The notes under the pieces were generated by a model, which saw only the letters and a list, made by a program, of their open reading frames with translations, searched no databases and was not told where the DNA came from. 64,000 nucleotides of DNA from Tieghemostelium lacteum. Its lineage: Eukaryota; Evosea; Eumycetozoa; Dictyosteliales; Raperosteliaceae. Position numbers and translations under genes: made by a program. The stretch spans positions 248,001 to 312,000 of the forward strand of contig LODT01000013.1 of assembly GCA_001606155.1 (NCBI GenBank), in the 5' to 3' direction. Shown here piece after piece: positions 1 to 12,389 of the stretch. Each line of letters starts with the position of its first letter. Positions within the stretch are counted from its first letter, which is position 1.

Positions 1-1
1 A

Positions 2-424
2 CATGATGATGAAGCTTTAGTTATAGGTGGTCACGATGGAGAGGAATTTGAATTTGGTGAAATCTTTGTTCATCAAGTTATTCACACTATTGAATTTGTA
101 CTTGGTGCAATTTCCAATACTGCCTCTTATCTCCGTCTATGGGCTCTTTCTTTGGCACATTCTGAATTGTCCTCTGTCTTCTGGGAACGTGTTTTAATTG
201 CTCAAGTTGAATCTGGAAATCCTGCCTTAGCTTTCATTGGATTTTGTGTATGGTTCGCTGCAACTGTTGCAGTTCTACTTTTAATGGAATCCTTATCAGC
301 TTTCCTCCATGCTTTACGTTTACATTGGGTCGAGTTCCAAAATAAGTTCTACCTCGGTAATGGTTACAGATTCACTCCATTCTCTTATTCCAAGATCCTA
401 TCTGGTGAAGAAGATGATGTATAA
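2..424 (+). CDS. vatM: V-type proton ATPase subunit a, C-terminal part (partial)
   Basis: The reading frame is already open at the window edge and closes with TAA at 422-424, so only the last 140 residues of this roughly 800-residue membrane subunit are present. Subunit a forms the proton half-channels of the V-ATPase, which acidifies contractile vacuole and endolysosomes in dictyostelids. The hallmark segment [15 protein letters not shown] is present. Its arginine (CGT at 134-136) matches the essential channel arginine known from yeast Vph1. Two hydrophobic helices and a short acidic tail (GEEDDV) follow. It is convergent with the lipase gene downstream. The family assignment is secure; the symbol follows D. 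discoideum usage. Confidence 0.93.
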   Translation, partial: HDDEALVIGGHDGEEFEFGEIFVHQVIHTIEFVLGAISNTASYLRLWALSLAHSELSSVFWERVLIAQVESGNPALAFIGFCVWFAATVAVLLLMESLSAFLHALRLHWVEFQNKFYLGNGYRFTPFSYSKILSGEEDDV

Positions 425-575
425 TCACCACAACTCTTGAAAAATTAAAAAATTATCACACAAATAACAAATAAATTCATTGTAGGTTATTTTAATTGAA
501 TTTTATTAGATTTGGAATTTATTTACATCTATTTACAAGAATTCAGAGTCTTATTTCATCTATTTACAAGTCTGT

Positions 576-1877
576 CTAGAGAGTGGAATTACTCATTATG
601 GATAAGATATCAGTGTATATAATTTGATGTGCATCTAATGCCCAAACATAGTCCAAGTGTGCATAATCATCAATAATCATCCAATTTAAGATAGAAGAAG
701 TTGGTAATAAAGATACAAGTTGTTTTACATCAATTGGATCTGCTAATTCATCTAGTGTCCCTGAATAGAGTGCAATTTTAACAGTACTTGGAAATTGTGT
801 GAGATCATAGATTGGTGGATAAATAGATTGATATTTTTGAATATTAATAACAGGACCATAATCAAACATTTGAAATTGTTTTAAAGTAACACCTTGTGCA
901 AAATGTTGTATATTCTGAGTACTGGTACCTGATGGTTCATGTCCTGATACTATTGGCATTCTACTATCATTAAATGCACCTTTATGAGGACCACATATCC
1001 ATTCTACAACATCAGCACAACAAATATCACACTCTATACAAAAATCTACAAATAATCCTTTCAAAACTGTTGGTGATGGTAGAAATCTATTCATTCCAAA
1101 ATATCTCAATATTGTATCTATATGAAAATCTGCTAATGTTCTTAACCCCTTATTTGTTATATTAGTTACATTTCCAACTGGTCCTATATTTAAAATCAAT
1201 ATTAATATTCATTTCTATATTTATAATTATAATTTAAACAAACCTAATGCAAAAAATAAAGGAACTTTTTCAGAGAATAATGGCACTTTAAGATAAGCTA
1301 TAAATGCTTGCATTGTACCTTCTGAGTGACCTACATAGGTAATTGTCGATTGAGATGTTTGATCTAGGATATAATCAACTGTAGCTGGAAGATCATAGAG
1401 TCCCATTTCATCATAGGAGAACTCCCAAAATTCTTTACTACTATTTGAGAGTGTAGTGTGATTGGTAGAGTATTCATTACCTCTATTGTTACCTAACCAT
1501 ACATCATAACCAGCATCTGCTAGAATATAGGAAAGTGATTCAGATGGAAGATTAATGATAAAGGTAATAGATGAATCTAATAGACCATGTTGAAGTAAAA
1601 CTGGTTTCTTATTGGTTTCTGTTTGGTTTCGACCATGTGGTATTCTAAATACACCTAATATGTATCCATCTTCTGTTGTTACAAAATGTTCTTCACATGG
1701 ATATCCAAAGGACATTACCATACTACAAAATGGTTCTTCATAGACATAGTTATTTTTAAATTTATCTAGAAATTTAAATGGATGTCTGATATTGATTGGA
1801 TTTGAAAATTTTATACTATATACATGAGATATCAAAAGTAGGTTTATTATACATATTAAGATTATTATTGATTTCAT
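576..1877 (-). CDS. Acid lipase, AB-hydrolase family (secreted/lysosomal)
   Basis: There are two exons, 1244-1877 and 576-1183, with a 60-bp intron at 1184-1243 (GTTTGT..TATAG). Joining them restores the frame across FFALG/PVGNV and gives 413 residues, the usual size for gastric/lysosomal acid lipases. I chose the ATG at 1877 because a signal peptide (MKSIIILICIINLLLISHVYS) follows it; an in-frame ATG at 1910 lies 11 codons upstream. The N-terminal lipase-associated region contains FVTTEDGYILGVFRIPHG. The nucleophile elbow is GHSEG near residue 185. The second exon supplies the acid (GTLDELADP) and the histidine (DYAHLDYVW). The likely role is triglyceride or cholesteryl ester hydrolysis in the endolysosome; substrate is inferred from the family. 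Confidence 0.9.
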
Positions 1878-2219
1878 CTCTTTTTTACAAAAATCAATCA
1901 AAAAACACACCTGTGTTTTGAATTATAATAAAACCAAAAAAAAAAAACCTCAAAGTTGTTAACTACCCTTTTTTTAGAGAATTTACTTTGAGATGAAAAT
2001 AGATATTATCAATATATATTCAACCCTATTAGTTTGAATTTATTAAAGATAAAAGGACACCTCTTACAATATATTCAAAGAAACACGTTCTTTTTCCAAT
2101 TATAATAAATATAATTATTTGAAATTAACAAACAATCATTGATGGTATAATTGAATTTAAATATTAATTGAAATTTCTCTTAAATAAGTTATTTACAAAG
2201 TTTAAGTTGATACATCAAC
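1878..2219. other. Intergenic, shared 5' flank of lipase
   Basis: This is AT-rich DNA upstream of the lipase start and downstream of the LYR gene stop. I see A/T homopolymers (a 10-A run near 1938) and no open frame or RNA gene. It probably holds the lipase promoter. Confidence 0.5.
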
Positions 2220-2521
2220 CTAACTTAAACTAACATTCCAATTACTATCATTTTTATCTAATTTCATATATCTAGAAATTTCTTTAATTCCTGAATCAAC
2301 CTCAATTTCAAGGTATTGTAGCTTTTTCTTATCTGTTTCATTTTTATTCAATCTAAACTCTGTTTTATAGGAATATGAATATAAAAATTCATTTTCATTA
2401 CCAATGCATTTTATTTTATATATATACCTTCTCTAGTCATTTTTATTAATCTTAATCTACTCCTTGATGGATAATTTGGGAGATTCCTGATTAGAAATCT
2501 ATATTTGTGCAATAAACTCAT
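2220..2521 (-). CDS. LYR-motif mitochondrial protein, 77 aa
   Basis: This small gene was found by eye. Exon 1 is 2428-2521 (ATG at 2521-2519), the intron is 2360-2427 (68 bp, GTATAT..ACAG), and exon 2 is 2220-2359, ending in TAG. The spliced product begins MSLLHKYRFLIRNLPNYPSR and continues through MTREEFRLNKNETD, crossing the splice at REE/FRL. That is the standard Complex1_LYR layout: a Y-R motif in helix 1, basic helix 2 with REEFR.NK.ETD, then an amphipathic helix with GIKEI. Such proteins are mitochondrial adaptors for Fe-S cluster insertion or respiratory-complex assembly. I cannot tell which LYRM/SDHAF type this is. The exact join of a family motif across the intron is strong evidence that it is real. 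Confidence 0.72.
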
Positions 2522-2910
2522 TTTCTTTGATACAACCCCAATGTCCTAATCTATCAAAAATAAAAAAAATAAAAAAAAATATGAAGAAATAGCTTCAAAA
2601 CAAAAATAATTAATTGAACATTCATTCAGCTCTATAAATAATGACATCCTCAAAATAGCAAAATTCAACCCCAAATTAAACATTTTTCCTCTTTTTGATT
2701 AGAATAAAATAACATTATTGTGTGGTAGTGTGGTGTGGGTATATCCTGTTTAATCGTGATTGTGTGTTAGAACAAATGTGTAAAAAGACTTTTTTTTTTA
2801 AAATTAATTATTAACAACACTTATTTTTAAAATTAATTATTATTTATTCAGATTGATTTTATAACTTAAATCTATTATTTATAAACACTTTTAAAAATTA
2901 TATATATACA
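2522..2910. promoter_or_regulatory. Divergent intergenic region with GT-rich box
   Basis: This lies between the LYR gene (minus) and the RING gene (plus), 390 bp. Most of it is A/T runs. The stretch 2719-2740 is GT-rich (tgtgtggtagtgtggtgtgg), unlike its surroundings. GT-rich G-boxes bind the developmental factor GBF in D. discoideum, so this could be a regulatory site for the downstream gene. That reading is inference; no binding data exist here. Confidence 0.35.
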
Positions 2911-4320
2911 ATGAATTCCGAATGTGAATTGTATGTTCAAAGTCCTAAAGACCTAAATAATATATTATTTATTATTCCACCAGATGACAGATTTAATTGC
3001 TCCAGTTGTGGAGGATTAATGAATGTTCCATTTCAAAATATGGAGTGTCAACACATGTTTTGTGCCCTATGTTTAGAAAAAATTGATTTTTGTCCTATAG
3101 ATAGTATGCCCTTAATTACCATTGAAGTAAATCAACAATTAAAAGGTAAATAATATCAATAATTATCAATTCAAAAATAATAATACTGATACTTTTCAAA
3201 AAATATTATTATTGTAGAGGAATTTGATCAATTATTATGTCATTGTAAATTTGGAACTGAGGTTATGAATGGACAGGTAAATTGCAAGAATAAAGGATGT
3301 ACATGTTTGGTTTCCTACGGGTCAAAGAGATTTCATGAATCACAATGTAAATATAACCCATCATTGACATGTTCATTACCTAGATCTTCTGAATCCATTT
3401 CTAGTGGTCATGAAATTGAAGCTGATGAAGAAGAGAATTCATCACCTACATTATCATATCAAGATTTCTATGCAATTAATGAAACTGATCAATTGTTATC
3501 ACCAAATGCCAGAGTTAATAGTTATAGTAATCTAGAGACTTTTACAGACTCTGATTTCTCATCACCATCTTCACCATCCGTTTCATCCAATTGTTCACAA
3601 ACCCCACCATATAAAAATAGATTACCTTGTGTTCAATCAGTTGGTAAATTTACACCACCTTTACCATCATCAGGTCGTCCTACTACAACAACCACTACAA
3701 CTACAACAACCACTACATCATCTACAAATTCATCAAATTCCAGTTCACCATCTAGTAAAAAGTCAACTTCATCTTCGTCTTCTTATTCCCCAAGTAAGAG
3801 ATCACCAAGACTCTCACCTATATCTTCTACCTTTGGTGCTAAACCTGTTAAAAACCATCCATTGTCTAGTACAGTACCACCACCTTCTAAACAAGGTGAT
3901 TTCATTGACAGTAACGCTCTATGGGAATCTAGTACCTCATTGTTCTTCTGTAATAGACAATGTCCAAATACTGGTTGTTCATATAACGGTAAAAGTGAAC
4001 AAGATATCAAATTCCATTTGGAATATGAATGTTACTATCAAAAGATGCAAGAGAAAATACTTCATCTTGAAACTCTAATTGAGAAACAAGAACATGAAAT
4101 TAAAAACCTAAAATCATCTACTGGCCCATCAACAACTGAATCTTCAGCAAATAATGGTCAAATCATATTGGTATCCGATTTTGCTAAAGCAGTTGCAATT
4201 CTATTTTCAGTCATTAAAAAGAGAATTCTTAATGGTTTGAAAAAGATTAGAAAACTATTATCTACCAAAAACAAATATTCAAATACTAAATATAAGAGTT
4301 TTACAAAATTAAAAATCTAA
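2911..4320 (+). CDS. RING and TRAF-type zinc-finger protein (probable E3 ligase)
   Basis: Exons are 2911-3145 and 3218-4320, with a 72-bp intron 3146-3217 (GTAAAT..GTAG). The splice forms K-E-E and gives 445 residues. An N-terminal RING is visible (CSSCGGLMNVPF, CQHMFCALC, CPID). Cys/His clusters typical of TRAF/Siah zinc fingers follow: CHCKFG with CKNKGCTC and HESQC, and much later CPNTGCSYN with HLEYEC. Between them lie about 200 low-complexity residues with poly-Thr and Ser/Pro runs. After the last finger comes a short coiled coil and a basic tail. It resembles the large dictyostelid family of TRAF-like E3 ligases. The C-terminal MATH domain usual in TRAFs is absent. The substrate is unknown. 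Confidence 0.8.
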
Positions 4321-4491
4321 AATTTAGATTTATAATCTACTGGTATAAATATATCAAATGAAAAAAAACAAAACAAAAATAGTTTATCTATATTGTAAAT
4401 ATCTATTCGAATCACGTTATTGTAAATAAAACTAATTTTTCAAAGTGCGCCTTTTTTAATTAAAAAAATATTATTTACTACAGATTATGAA

Positions 4492-5364
4492 ATGGAAAAA
4501 CTTTGGGAATTGATAAATGATGCAAAGTTATATTTAAAGAATAAAAGATCAAAAAAAGAATGTTTAAATATGTTTAATATTGCATATAGGCACCTGAAAG
4601 ATCCTCTAAACTATTCAAAGAGTAAAGAAACTTCTGATCAGTATATTATTGCTGAATTAGAAATCTATATTGGTCAATCAGACACCTATTTCAATTCGAA
4701 TGATATTGATAAATCAAAAGAGATATTAGATAAATCATTGTCATTATTGAGTGAATTATTAGTATTAGTAAATCAACATCAGAATCCAAAAACAATGAAT
4801 AAATCACTTAAAAACTATCAACTTCATGTACATATGAGATTGGGAAATTACCATTATATAATTCTGGAAAGAGATAAAGCATCTATAAATACAGAAGAAG
4901 CAGATTCAATAATAATGGATATTGAACATCACTATAAGGCTGCATTAGAATCTATAGATTACCTATTTAGTGAATTCAAAATGCAAGATTCAACAGAATT
5001 GAACTCTAATTTCACCACTATCACCTATAAATTTGCCTATGTATATTATATAGAATATAAATTTGAAAAATCTTTAGAATATTTATCTAAATGTTTGTAT
5101 TTACCTTCTAATTTGAGAAAATATTTTGAAAAACTAATCAACTATATTACAGTAGAAAAAAAAAATTTAGATATTCAAAAGGTTGATTATCTAAAATTGA
5201 TGGCATTATGTTATAGAAACCAGTACGAATATAGGAAATCAAATTCCTATTTTAAAAAGGCATTTGTTATTGATAATGATCAAGTTTATTATCTATATAA
5301 CATTTCAAAAAATTCATTTTATAATGGAAATTATAAAAATGCATTACAGTCACTACAACAACTA

Positions 5365-5401
<37 letters not shown>

Positions 5402-6136
5402 TTAAACAAAAAATTAAAAAATTGAGTAAAAAGATCAACAGTCTATCACCTTTGGGTAAAAATAGATTACAAAAAGAAAGGAAACTTGCAGCCCTGGAAA
5501 AGGTTTCATCAACAGAAAGACTAAGACAGAAATTAATTGGTGAGATTTTAGAAATAATTGAAAAAGAGTATACAACTGGAGATTCAAACAAAATGTTAGT
5601 TACTCTCTTCATTAAATACCATGAAAAATTAATTCAAATTTTAAGAATTATAAAAAATGAAAATGAAATGTTCAAAGAAATATTTAATTACTCTAATTTA
5701 TTAGATAGTATCCAAGTATGTATATCTTTCTCACTTTTGGCAATTTACTATTAGACTAATTATTAAAAATAGAATGATACCAAAAAAATCAATGAAATAT
5801 CAGTACTTTTAAATAAGGAATTTCAGGATGCCACAAAGGATAAACATCCAATCTACCATGCTACAGCATGTGTCCACCTCTCTAATTCCTATCTTAACCT
5901 GGGTCAAGATATTAAAAATTCCATCAATCTACTAAAAACTGCAAGTGAAATGTTAGAAATTGAAAACCCAAAATCTAAACAGGTTTTGAAACTACTCATG
6001 AGAATCAATCATAATCTAAGCTATTGTTATGATCGTTCAGAATTAAAAGAAGATATAGATATTGCTGCAAAATATAAAAAAAAATCCCAAGTCTATGAAA
6101 ACCAATTAAATAATAAATGTATTATAAGTAGTAGTA

Positions 6137-6211
<75 letters not shown>

Positions 6212-8712
6212 CATATAAAAAGAATGTAAAAAATTTAATAAAAAGAATTGCTGAGAAGAAAGAATCAAGATTTATATCATATGATGAAGTACCCACATTG
6301 GTAACAGATCTTCCTAAAGTAGATGATGAAGATTTAAAGAATATATATGGTAAAAGAATAATAACAAGAAATCAATCTAGTAAAACTCCACATAAGATAT
6401 ATAAACCGAGTGGCCATAGTTTTGGTGTGGCATTTGTAAATAAGTTTCAAAAAGAAATTGACCCTTTTACTGGTAAAGAAATTAGAATCAATAAGGAAAC
6501 TGGCAAAGTGGTGGATCTTGAAAAAGATTTTATAGTTTATGATAATCTAAAGAAAAAGATTCATAAAGATCCATTAAAACACAAAAGAAAGAATCAATAT
6601 GTTATTGATCAAGAGAACGAACTACTAGAGAGTATTCAAAATTTGAATACTGATCTCATTGTAGATCTGACTGTAGAACATCCTCCTGATCACTACGATG
6701 CGTTTGGTAAACTTAAACCATGTTTTGGTGATGATTTCATAGTGAACGACGAAGATGATGATTACGAAGAGGAAATTGTAGAAATTCACTACCCAGAACA
6801 GAATCCAAATGGCTTATATTACTCAGAGCTCTATGATAACTCAGTTGAAAAGAAAAGAAATCAATCAAGAGCATTAGAAGAAGTCAAACAAGATACAATG
6901 AAAAAAAGAGAATTTGATAAACAATTAGTATTGTCATCAACTATCACATCACCATCAACTATCACATCACCTTCTAAAATCTCACCAAATTTAACACCAA
7001 CAAAATCCATCAATACCAATAATAATAATGTAATGATAAAAGTACCAGAGAGTAAAGAGTATTTTATTGTCAAAGTGGAACTATTTTCGAATATGACACT
7101 TCATATACCACTGACAAATTTAGTTTTCATGTTAGATTGGTTAATCAAGATAATTGAAATGAGGATCGATCAATTGGGTTTCCAAAATACAAAAGTTCAA
7201 TATATAACAAAAGATGGTATTAAATTATTAGAAACCTCTAGTATTTTTCCTACCAACTCACTTCTTAAAGTTATTTTTAATGGTATGATTTACTATTTTA
7301 GATATAAAGATAATATCAATATTAATAATATTTTAAAATATAGGAAATAATCAATTAGAAATTAAAGATTGTTTAAAAATAATACCTATAAATTATCATA
7401 CCATTAGAAATATAATGAAATATTTTGTCCCAGAGGATAGTAATAATATTTCACATCTCTATGATATAAATCTTCAATATCTAATGAAATCACTAAAATA
7501 CAAATTTAAATCATTGCTAACTCTAGATCTATCACATAATCAACTTGGTGAATTATCGATATTGGAAATTATTGATATTTTTCCAACAATGATAAGCTTA
7601 AAGAATTTAAATCTTTCCAATTGTGGTCTCAAATCATCATTAATCAAAAAACTCGCACAAAAACAAGGTGTTTTCGCCAATATCCTCACATTAAATCTCA
7701 GTTTTAATGATTTTAGTGAATTGGATTGTTTTATGAATGTAAATATACAAGTCAATACTCCAACCTTTTATTTTTAAAATACTAATAGATTTCTCACAAC
7801 AATTAGATTAAATCAATACAAAAATTAAATATTTCAAATTGTAACTTAAATGATGATTCATTTAGTATAATATTGGAATCTATTGACAAGTTTACAGTAA
7901 AATCGTTGAAATTAAACATTGATGGTAATGATGAAATTCATGATCGGTCATTAAACTATCTCTCCAAAACCAAATTAATTCACAACACCCAAAAGTTTAG
8001 GTTCAGATCTAATAATGTATTTTCAAGAAATGAAAATTGCATTTCATCTCTATTCAATCAAATTTCAAGCATCTCTACATTGGATATAGGAGATAATGAA
8101 TCAACAGCACCTAAATTCCAAGAATTGGTAAGATCTATAATTCCCAATCTCTTATCAGAAAGAGTTCTGAATTTAAAGATTCTCAAGTTGGACAATTGTA
8201 ATCTCAGTAATTCAACTGTTTTTGGTAGTTGTATCTCTAATATATTACATACAACCATGAACCAATTGGTACATTTAGATTTAAACAATAATCCATTGGG
8301 AACTGAAAATGCATTGATCATTGCCTCTGTACTAAATGGGTGTTCCAAATTGATAAAACTCAATCTCAGAAATTGTCAATTGAAAAGAAAAGGAATTGAA
8401 AAGTTACTCTTAAATTGTCCAAGTTCCCTCCAACATTTTGATTTGTCAATGAACAATCTCAACAAATCAGATGAGAATGATTTGATTCTAAATGATAGTG
8501 GAAAAATCGTTTATACCTACAATAACCACCAAAAAGAATCACTTAAAGTTTTCAGTTCCATCCACCATTTAAATATATCACACAATCAATTAGATTTTCA
8601 AAACTCACAAATATTGAATTATATTTGTGATCATTGGGATAATAATTTACCAACACCAACACTAAATCACGAAAAAGACACTTATATATTCGAAAGTATA
8701 AGATTTGAATAA
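4492..8712 (+). CDS. TONSOKU/TONSL-like protein (TPR + Ubl + LRR)
   Basis: Four exons (4492-5715, 5773-7282, 7344-7738, 7807-8712) are joined by introns of 57, 61 and 68 bp. All phases agree and the product is 1344 aa. Order of parts: TPR-like helices (about residues 1-500); poly-Asn tracts at 292-303 and 532-554; a basic stretch; a strongly acidic segment near 730; a ubiquitin-like fold around 845-910 (IKVPESKEYFIVKVEL, TKDGIKLLE); then leucine-rich repeats to the end (LTLDLSHNQLG, LKILKLDNCNLS, LVHLDLNNNPLG). TPR, acidic, Ubl and LRR in this order is the layout of TONSL and plant TONSOKU, histone-reading factors that protect stalled replication forks. Length also fits (about 1300-1380 aa). 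The ankyrin block of animal TONSL is missing, as in plants. Identification rests on architecture. Confidence 0.65.
5365..5400 (+). repeat. (AAT)12 microsatellite encoding poly-Asn
   Basis: Twelve perfect AAT codons lie in frame inside the TONSL-like gene. Such runs are characteristic of dictyostelid coding DNA. Confidence 0.98.
6142..6210 (+). repeat. (AAT)n microsatellite encoding 23 Asn
   Basis: This is a 69-bp in-frame AAT run (the last codon is AAC) in the second exon of the TONSL-like gene, between the TPR region and the basic/acidic part. It is probably length-polymorphic between isolates. Confidence 0.98.
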
Positions 8713-8751
8713 ATGGTACACGTTTTTCTATAAATAATATTTAATATACAT

Positions 8752-9965
8752 TTATAATACTTTACATAGACATACTTTTTGATTTTTTCTAACCAAATAT
8801 GCTTTTTTTAATTCGGTTCCAAGCACTTCGAGTTTAATTGGCTTTGTTAGATATTTACACATTCCGCTGAGAAGACATTTATCTCGATCCTCTGGATAGG
8901 CAGCAGCGGTCAGACCAACAATGTGAATATTTGATGTTGGGAATTTAGTTCTGATAATACTTGTAGCACTGCAACCGTCCAATTCAGGCATAGACATATC
9001 CATAAGTATACAATCAATGACATCAGGGTGAGCAACTATATAGTCAATAGCCTGTTGTCCATTTAGAACAAATATGATATCTTCCTGTTTGTATCCCAGT
9101 TTGGTAAGGAATTTATTGGCAACCTTTTGGTTAACAATACTGTCCTCTGCTACCATAATCTTTAGAGGATATTTTACACCAGTCATATCCAATGGCAAAT
9201 CGACGTCAATGGATGACCTTCTCTGCTGTTGTTGAGCCAATTGTTGTTGTTGAGTTAGTAAATGCTGTTGTTGTTGTTGATGTTGTTGATGTTGTTGTAT
9301 TAACTGTTGTTGAGAGGAGGTATTTGGACTTGATCCAATACTACTGTTATTACTATTTAGATTATTTTCAGAATTGGTTTCAAAATTATAGTAATTGTTA
9401 TTATTGAAAATGGATGGAGATATATCAAGAGATCTTCTTGATTTTTTGTGGTGAGCACTTGGTGATGATAATGGAGAGATAAGGAAACTATTTAAACTGT
9501 TACTACTACTATTTAAAATGGCACCATTATTAATTGGTTTTAGGGATGTTGTCAAATTGATATGAGCAGCACTTGATTGTAATTTCAAGAGGTTGGTATA
9601 TATTATATCTCTCAACTGACTATATTTAATTGGTTTCTTTAGGAATGGCATATTTTGTGGAATTTGATTGGAATTGAATCCAATTTGAATAATTTTAATA
9701 TTGTACTTGGGTATTTGTTTATATTGGTCGAGATAATTTAATACTATAGATATTTCTTGTTTTCTCTGATTGAAATATCTTTCTTCTAAAATTATTAAAA
9801 AGTCTATAATTGAGTCATTCTTTATAATATCAGTTATAAAGTTACTAATAGATCCTAAACTATAACAAATCTGAATTTCTTCATCCTTTGTCCAATCTGT
9901 TACCCAATTTGAAACTGATTGTTTTAAATCTTCATTTGTAAATAATAAAAATAATTTTGATACTA

Positions 9966-10029
<64 letters not shown>

Positions 10030-12389
10030 ATTATTGGTTTGTGGTGGAGGTAAAGGGTTTGGAATTAAAGATGAAATTGGTATTGAAATTTTACTAGTTA
10101 AAGTTGTGGTTGTTGGTGTAGTGGTTGTTGGAGTTGTGGATTGTTGTTGATAAGGTGAGAATGAAACTGGAGAAGGAGAAGGAGATGGTAAAGGTGGTGA
10201 TAAAAGTGGCAATGGTATACTAAAATTACTACTTTGAAGTTTAGGGGAGGGAAAGAAAACTTCTACTACAAAATAAAATGAAGAACCTTTACCTTTGGTA
10301 CTTTCAAACCAAATATCACCACCAAGTAACTGAGTAAGACGTTTACTAATTGCTAAACCTAAACCACTGCCTCCATACTTTCGACTTGCAGAGGCATCGT
10401 ATTGTGAAAAGGATTGAAATAATTTACTCTTATATTCCTCAGAAATTCCAATACCATTATCAATGACCCAAAATTTTAATTTACCATATCTACCATCAAT
10501 GTCACCATTCAAACTGCTACCCGTACTACAATTTGAATTGATACTTCCATTACTACCAAATCTATAATGTATATTTTGTAAATTTACATTTTCATCCTCT
10601 TCCTCTTCCTCCTGTGCACTGTCAGGGATTCCATCATCCATATACCGTTTTCTTTTATGATTCTTATTGCTGTGGTGAGATTGACTTGTAGTTGTAGTAG
10701 CCTTTGGGCCAGTAGATTTCTCATTGAAAATCTCACAACCCACTATAACCTGTCCATTATTTGGAGTGAATTTAACACTATTACTAATGAGATTTGTCAA
10801 GACTTGTCTAATTCTATAGAAATCACCAATGACATTTGGTACATTTTGATAATTCAATTGATAGATTATATCAATTTTCTTTTGTTCAGCTTGATTTGAT
10901 AGTATATCCACAGAATCCTCGACAATTTTGGTTGGTGAGAATTCAGTTTCTTCCAATACAATTTTGTTTTCCTCCAATTTTGAAAGATCTAAAATATTAT
11001 TGATCAACACCAATAAAGCTTCTGCACACATATTAATAGTGGTAAAGCAATCCAATTGATCAGAATTCAAGCATTGTGAACCAATTAACCAAGAATTCAT
11101 ACCCAATATGCCAGCAAGTGGAGTTCTCATTTCATGAGACATGGTTCTCAAAAAATTATCTTTAGCCTTTTCAGCCAATTCTATACGATCCTGTGCTGTT
11201 TTTTGATCATTTAAATCTGTACATGTACCTATCCATTTTACATTATTACTCTCCATTGGTGAAGAATGGCCACTATTTGAACCACTATATTGAGTACTAT
11301 TCTCATCAATATAAGGATCAGCTCTAACTAAAAACCATCTAAATTCACCTGATATACTCTGTAACTGAATTTCTGCTTCAAATCTCTTTTTTGTCTTTAA
11401 AGACTCTAACCATAAATTATTTGTTGTCTTTACACTATTTGTTGATCCATTCATATTCGTGCTACTAGTACTATTATTGTTGTTATTATTATTACTATTA
11501 TTACCTTTACCATTAAACTCATTCCAATTTAAAATCTGACCCTCATGATTTAAACCTAGATAATCTTTCCATTTTGAATTTAGGAATTCAATTTTACCCT
11601 TGTCGTCAGTTACCCACACCATCTGCGGTATAGATTCCAAAACAAATTTCAAAGTTGTCTCTGTTCTTTCATCTACTTTTTGATCCATTTTATTCTCTAG
11701 GCTCTCTAATCTATTTTTGAATTCAGTTATCATTTTCTCTTTTGCAAATTCTTCTTTTGTAACCTCTTCAGTTATAAAATAAAATCTAGGTACCTTTCCA
11801 TTGGAACCATAACTATTATTAGTTGCAGCTGTGCTGCCTTGTGTTGAATCATTACTACTATTATTACTATTTTTATCATCTACATTTGGCATTATACTAA
11901 TTCTAGTCTTTTTCCAAATGATTCTATTCGAATAAAAGTCTTCAACTTTTGGGAATTCACCACTGTCACAATATCTAGGATATACAAATTTTATGGGTTT
12001 ATTTCGTCTCATTGATTTCAACATATTTTTTATCCACAATTCTGAAAAATACAATGGTAAACCCAGCTCGGAATTAAAATATCCGTCAATTGTTGTCACT
12101 TCCTTTTTGGATAAAACTACATACAATCCATCAAATGCACCTTTTAATTGAAATAAATTTTATAAATTGTGGATTAATAATCCATTACAATTGCTAGTCA
12201 GTCTATTTAATAACCAGAATACTTACATTGATTCGATATTACAAATTTAAAATCGTAAGATTTTATTTCGTCACTCTGGTAGTTTGATTGGGAAAGATCG
12301 AAAAGATCACAAACACCCATCATAAGTGGTACTGTAGAGAATACCTCATTGAGTATGGTATTCCTTGAGTTATTGGATTGTTCATTCAT
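8752..12389 (-). CDS. Hybrid histidine kinase (PAS-HisKA-HATPase-pseudoREC-REC)
   Basis: Exon 1 is 12227-12389, the intron is 12141-12226 (86 bp, GTAAGT..AAAG), and exon 2 is 8752-12140; the product is 1183 aa. A PAS-like N-terminal part precedes a second PAS (FVLESIPQMVWVTDDKGK). The H-box SHEMRTPLAGILGMN places the phospho-histidine at about residue 390. The ATPase follows (N-box LISNSVKFTPNNG, G-boxes DNGIGISEEY and GGSGLGLAIS). A C-terminal receiver has acidic EDS, LMDMSMPELDG (phospho-Asp near 1102) and the lysine in YLTKPIKL. No membrane segment is seen, so it is probably cytosolic. In dictyostelids such kinases feed the RdeA-RegA phosphorelay that sets cAMP levels during development. 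I could not assign it to one named dhk gene. Confidence 0.9.
9967..10029 (-). repeat. ATT/AAT run encoding poly-Asn in the hybrid kinase
   Basis: An almost perfect triplet run read as about 20 Asn on the minus strand. It forms the linker between the ATPase domain and the degenerate receiver. A poly-Gln tract with the same origin lies at about 9222-9312 in the linker before the true receiver. Confidence 0.9.

Noticed and set aside
974-1165. Plus-strand open frame opposite the lipase.
   Set aside because: It is antisense to a conserved coding exon, with low-complexity composition.
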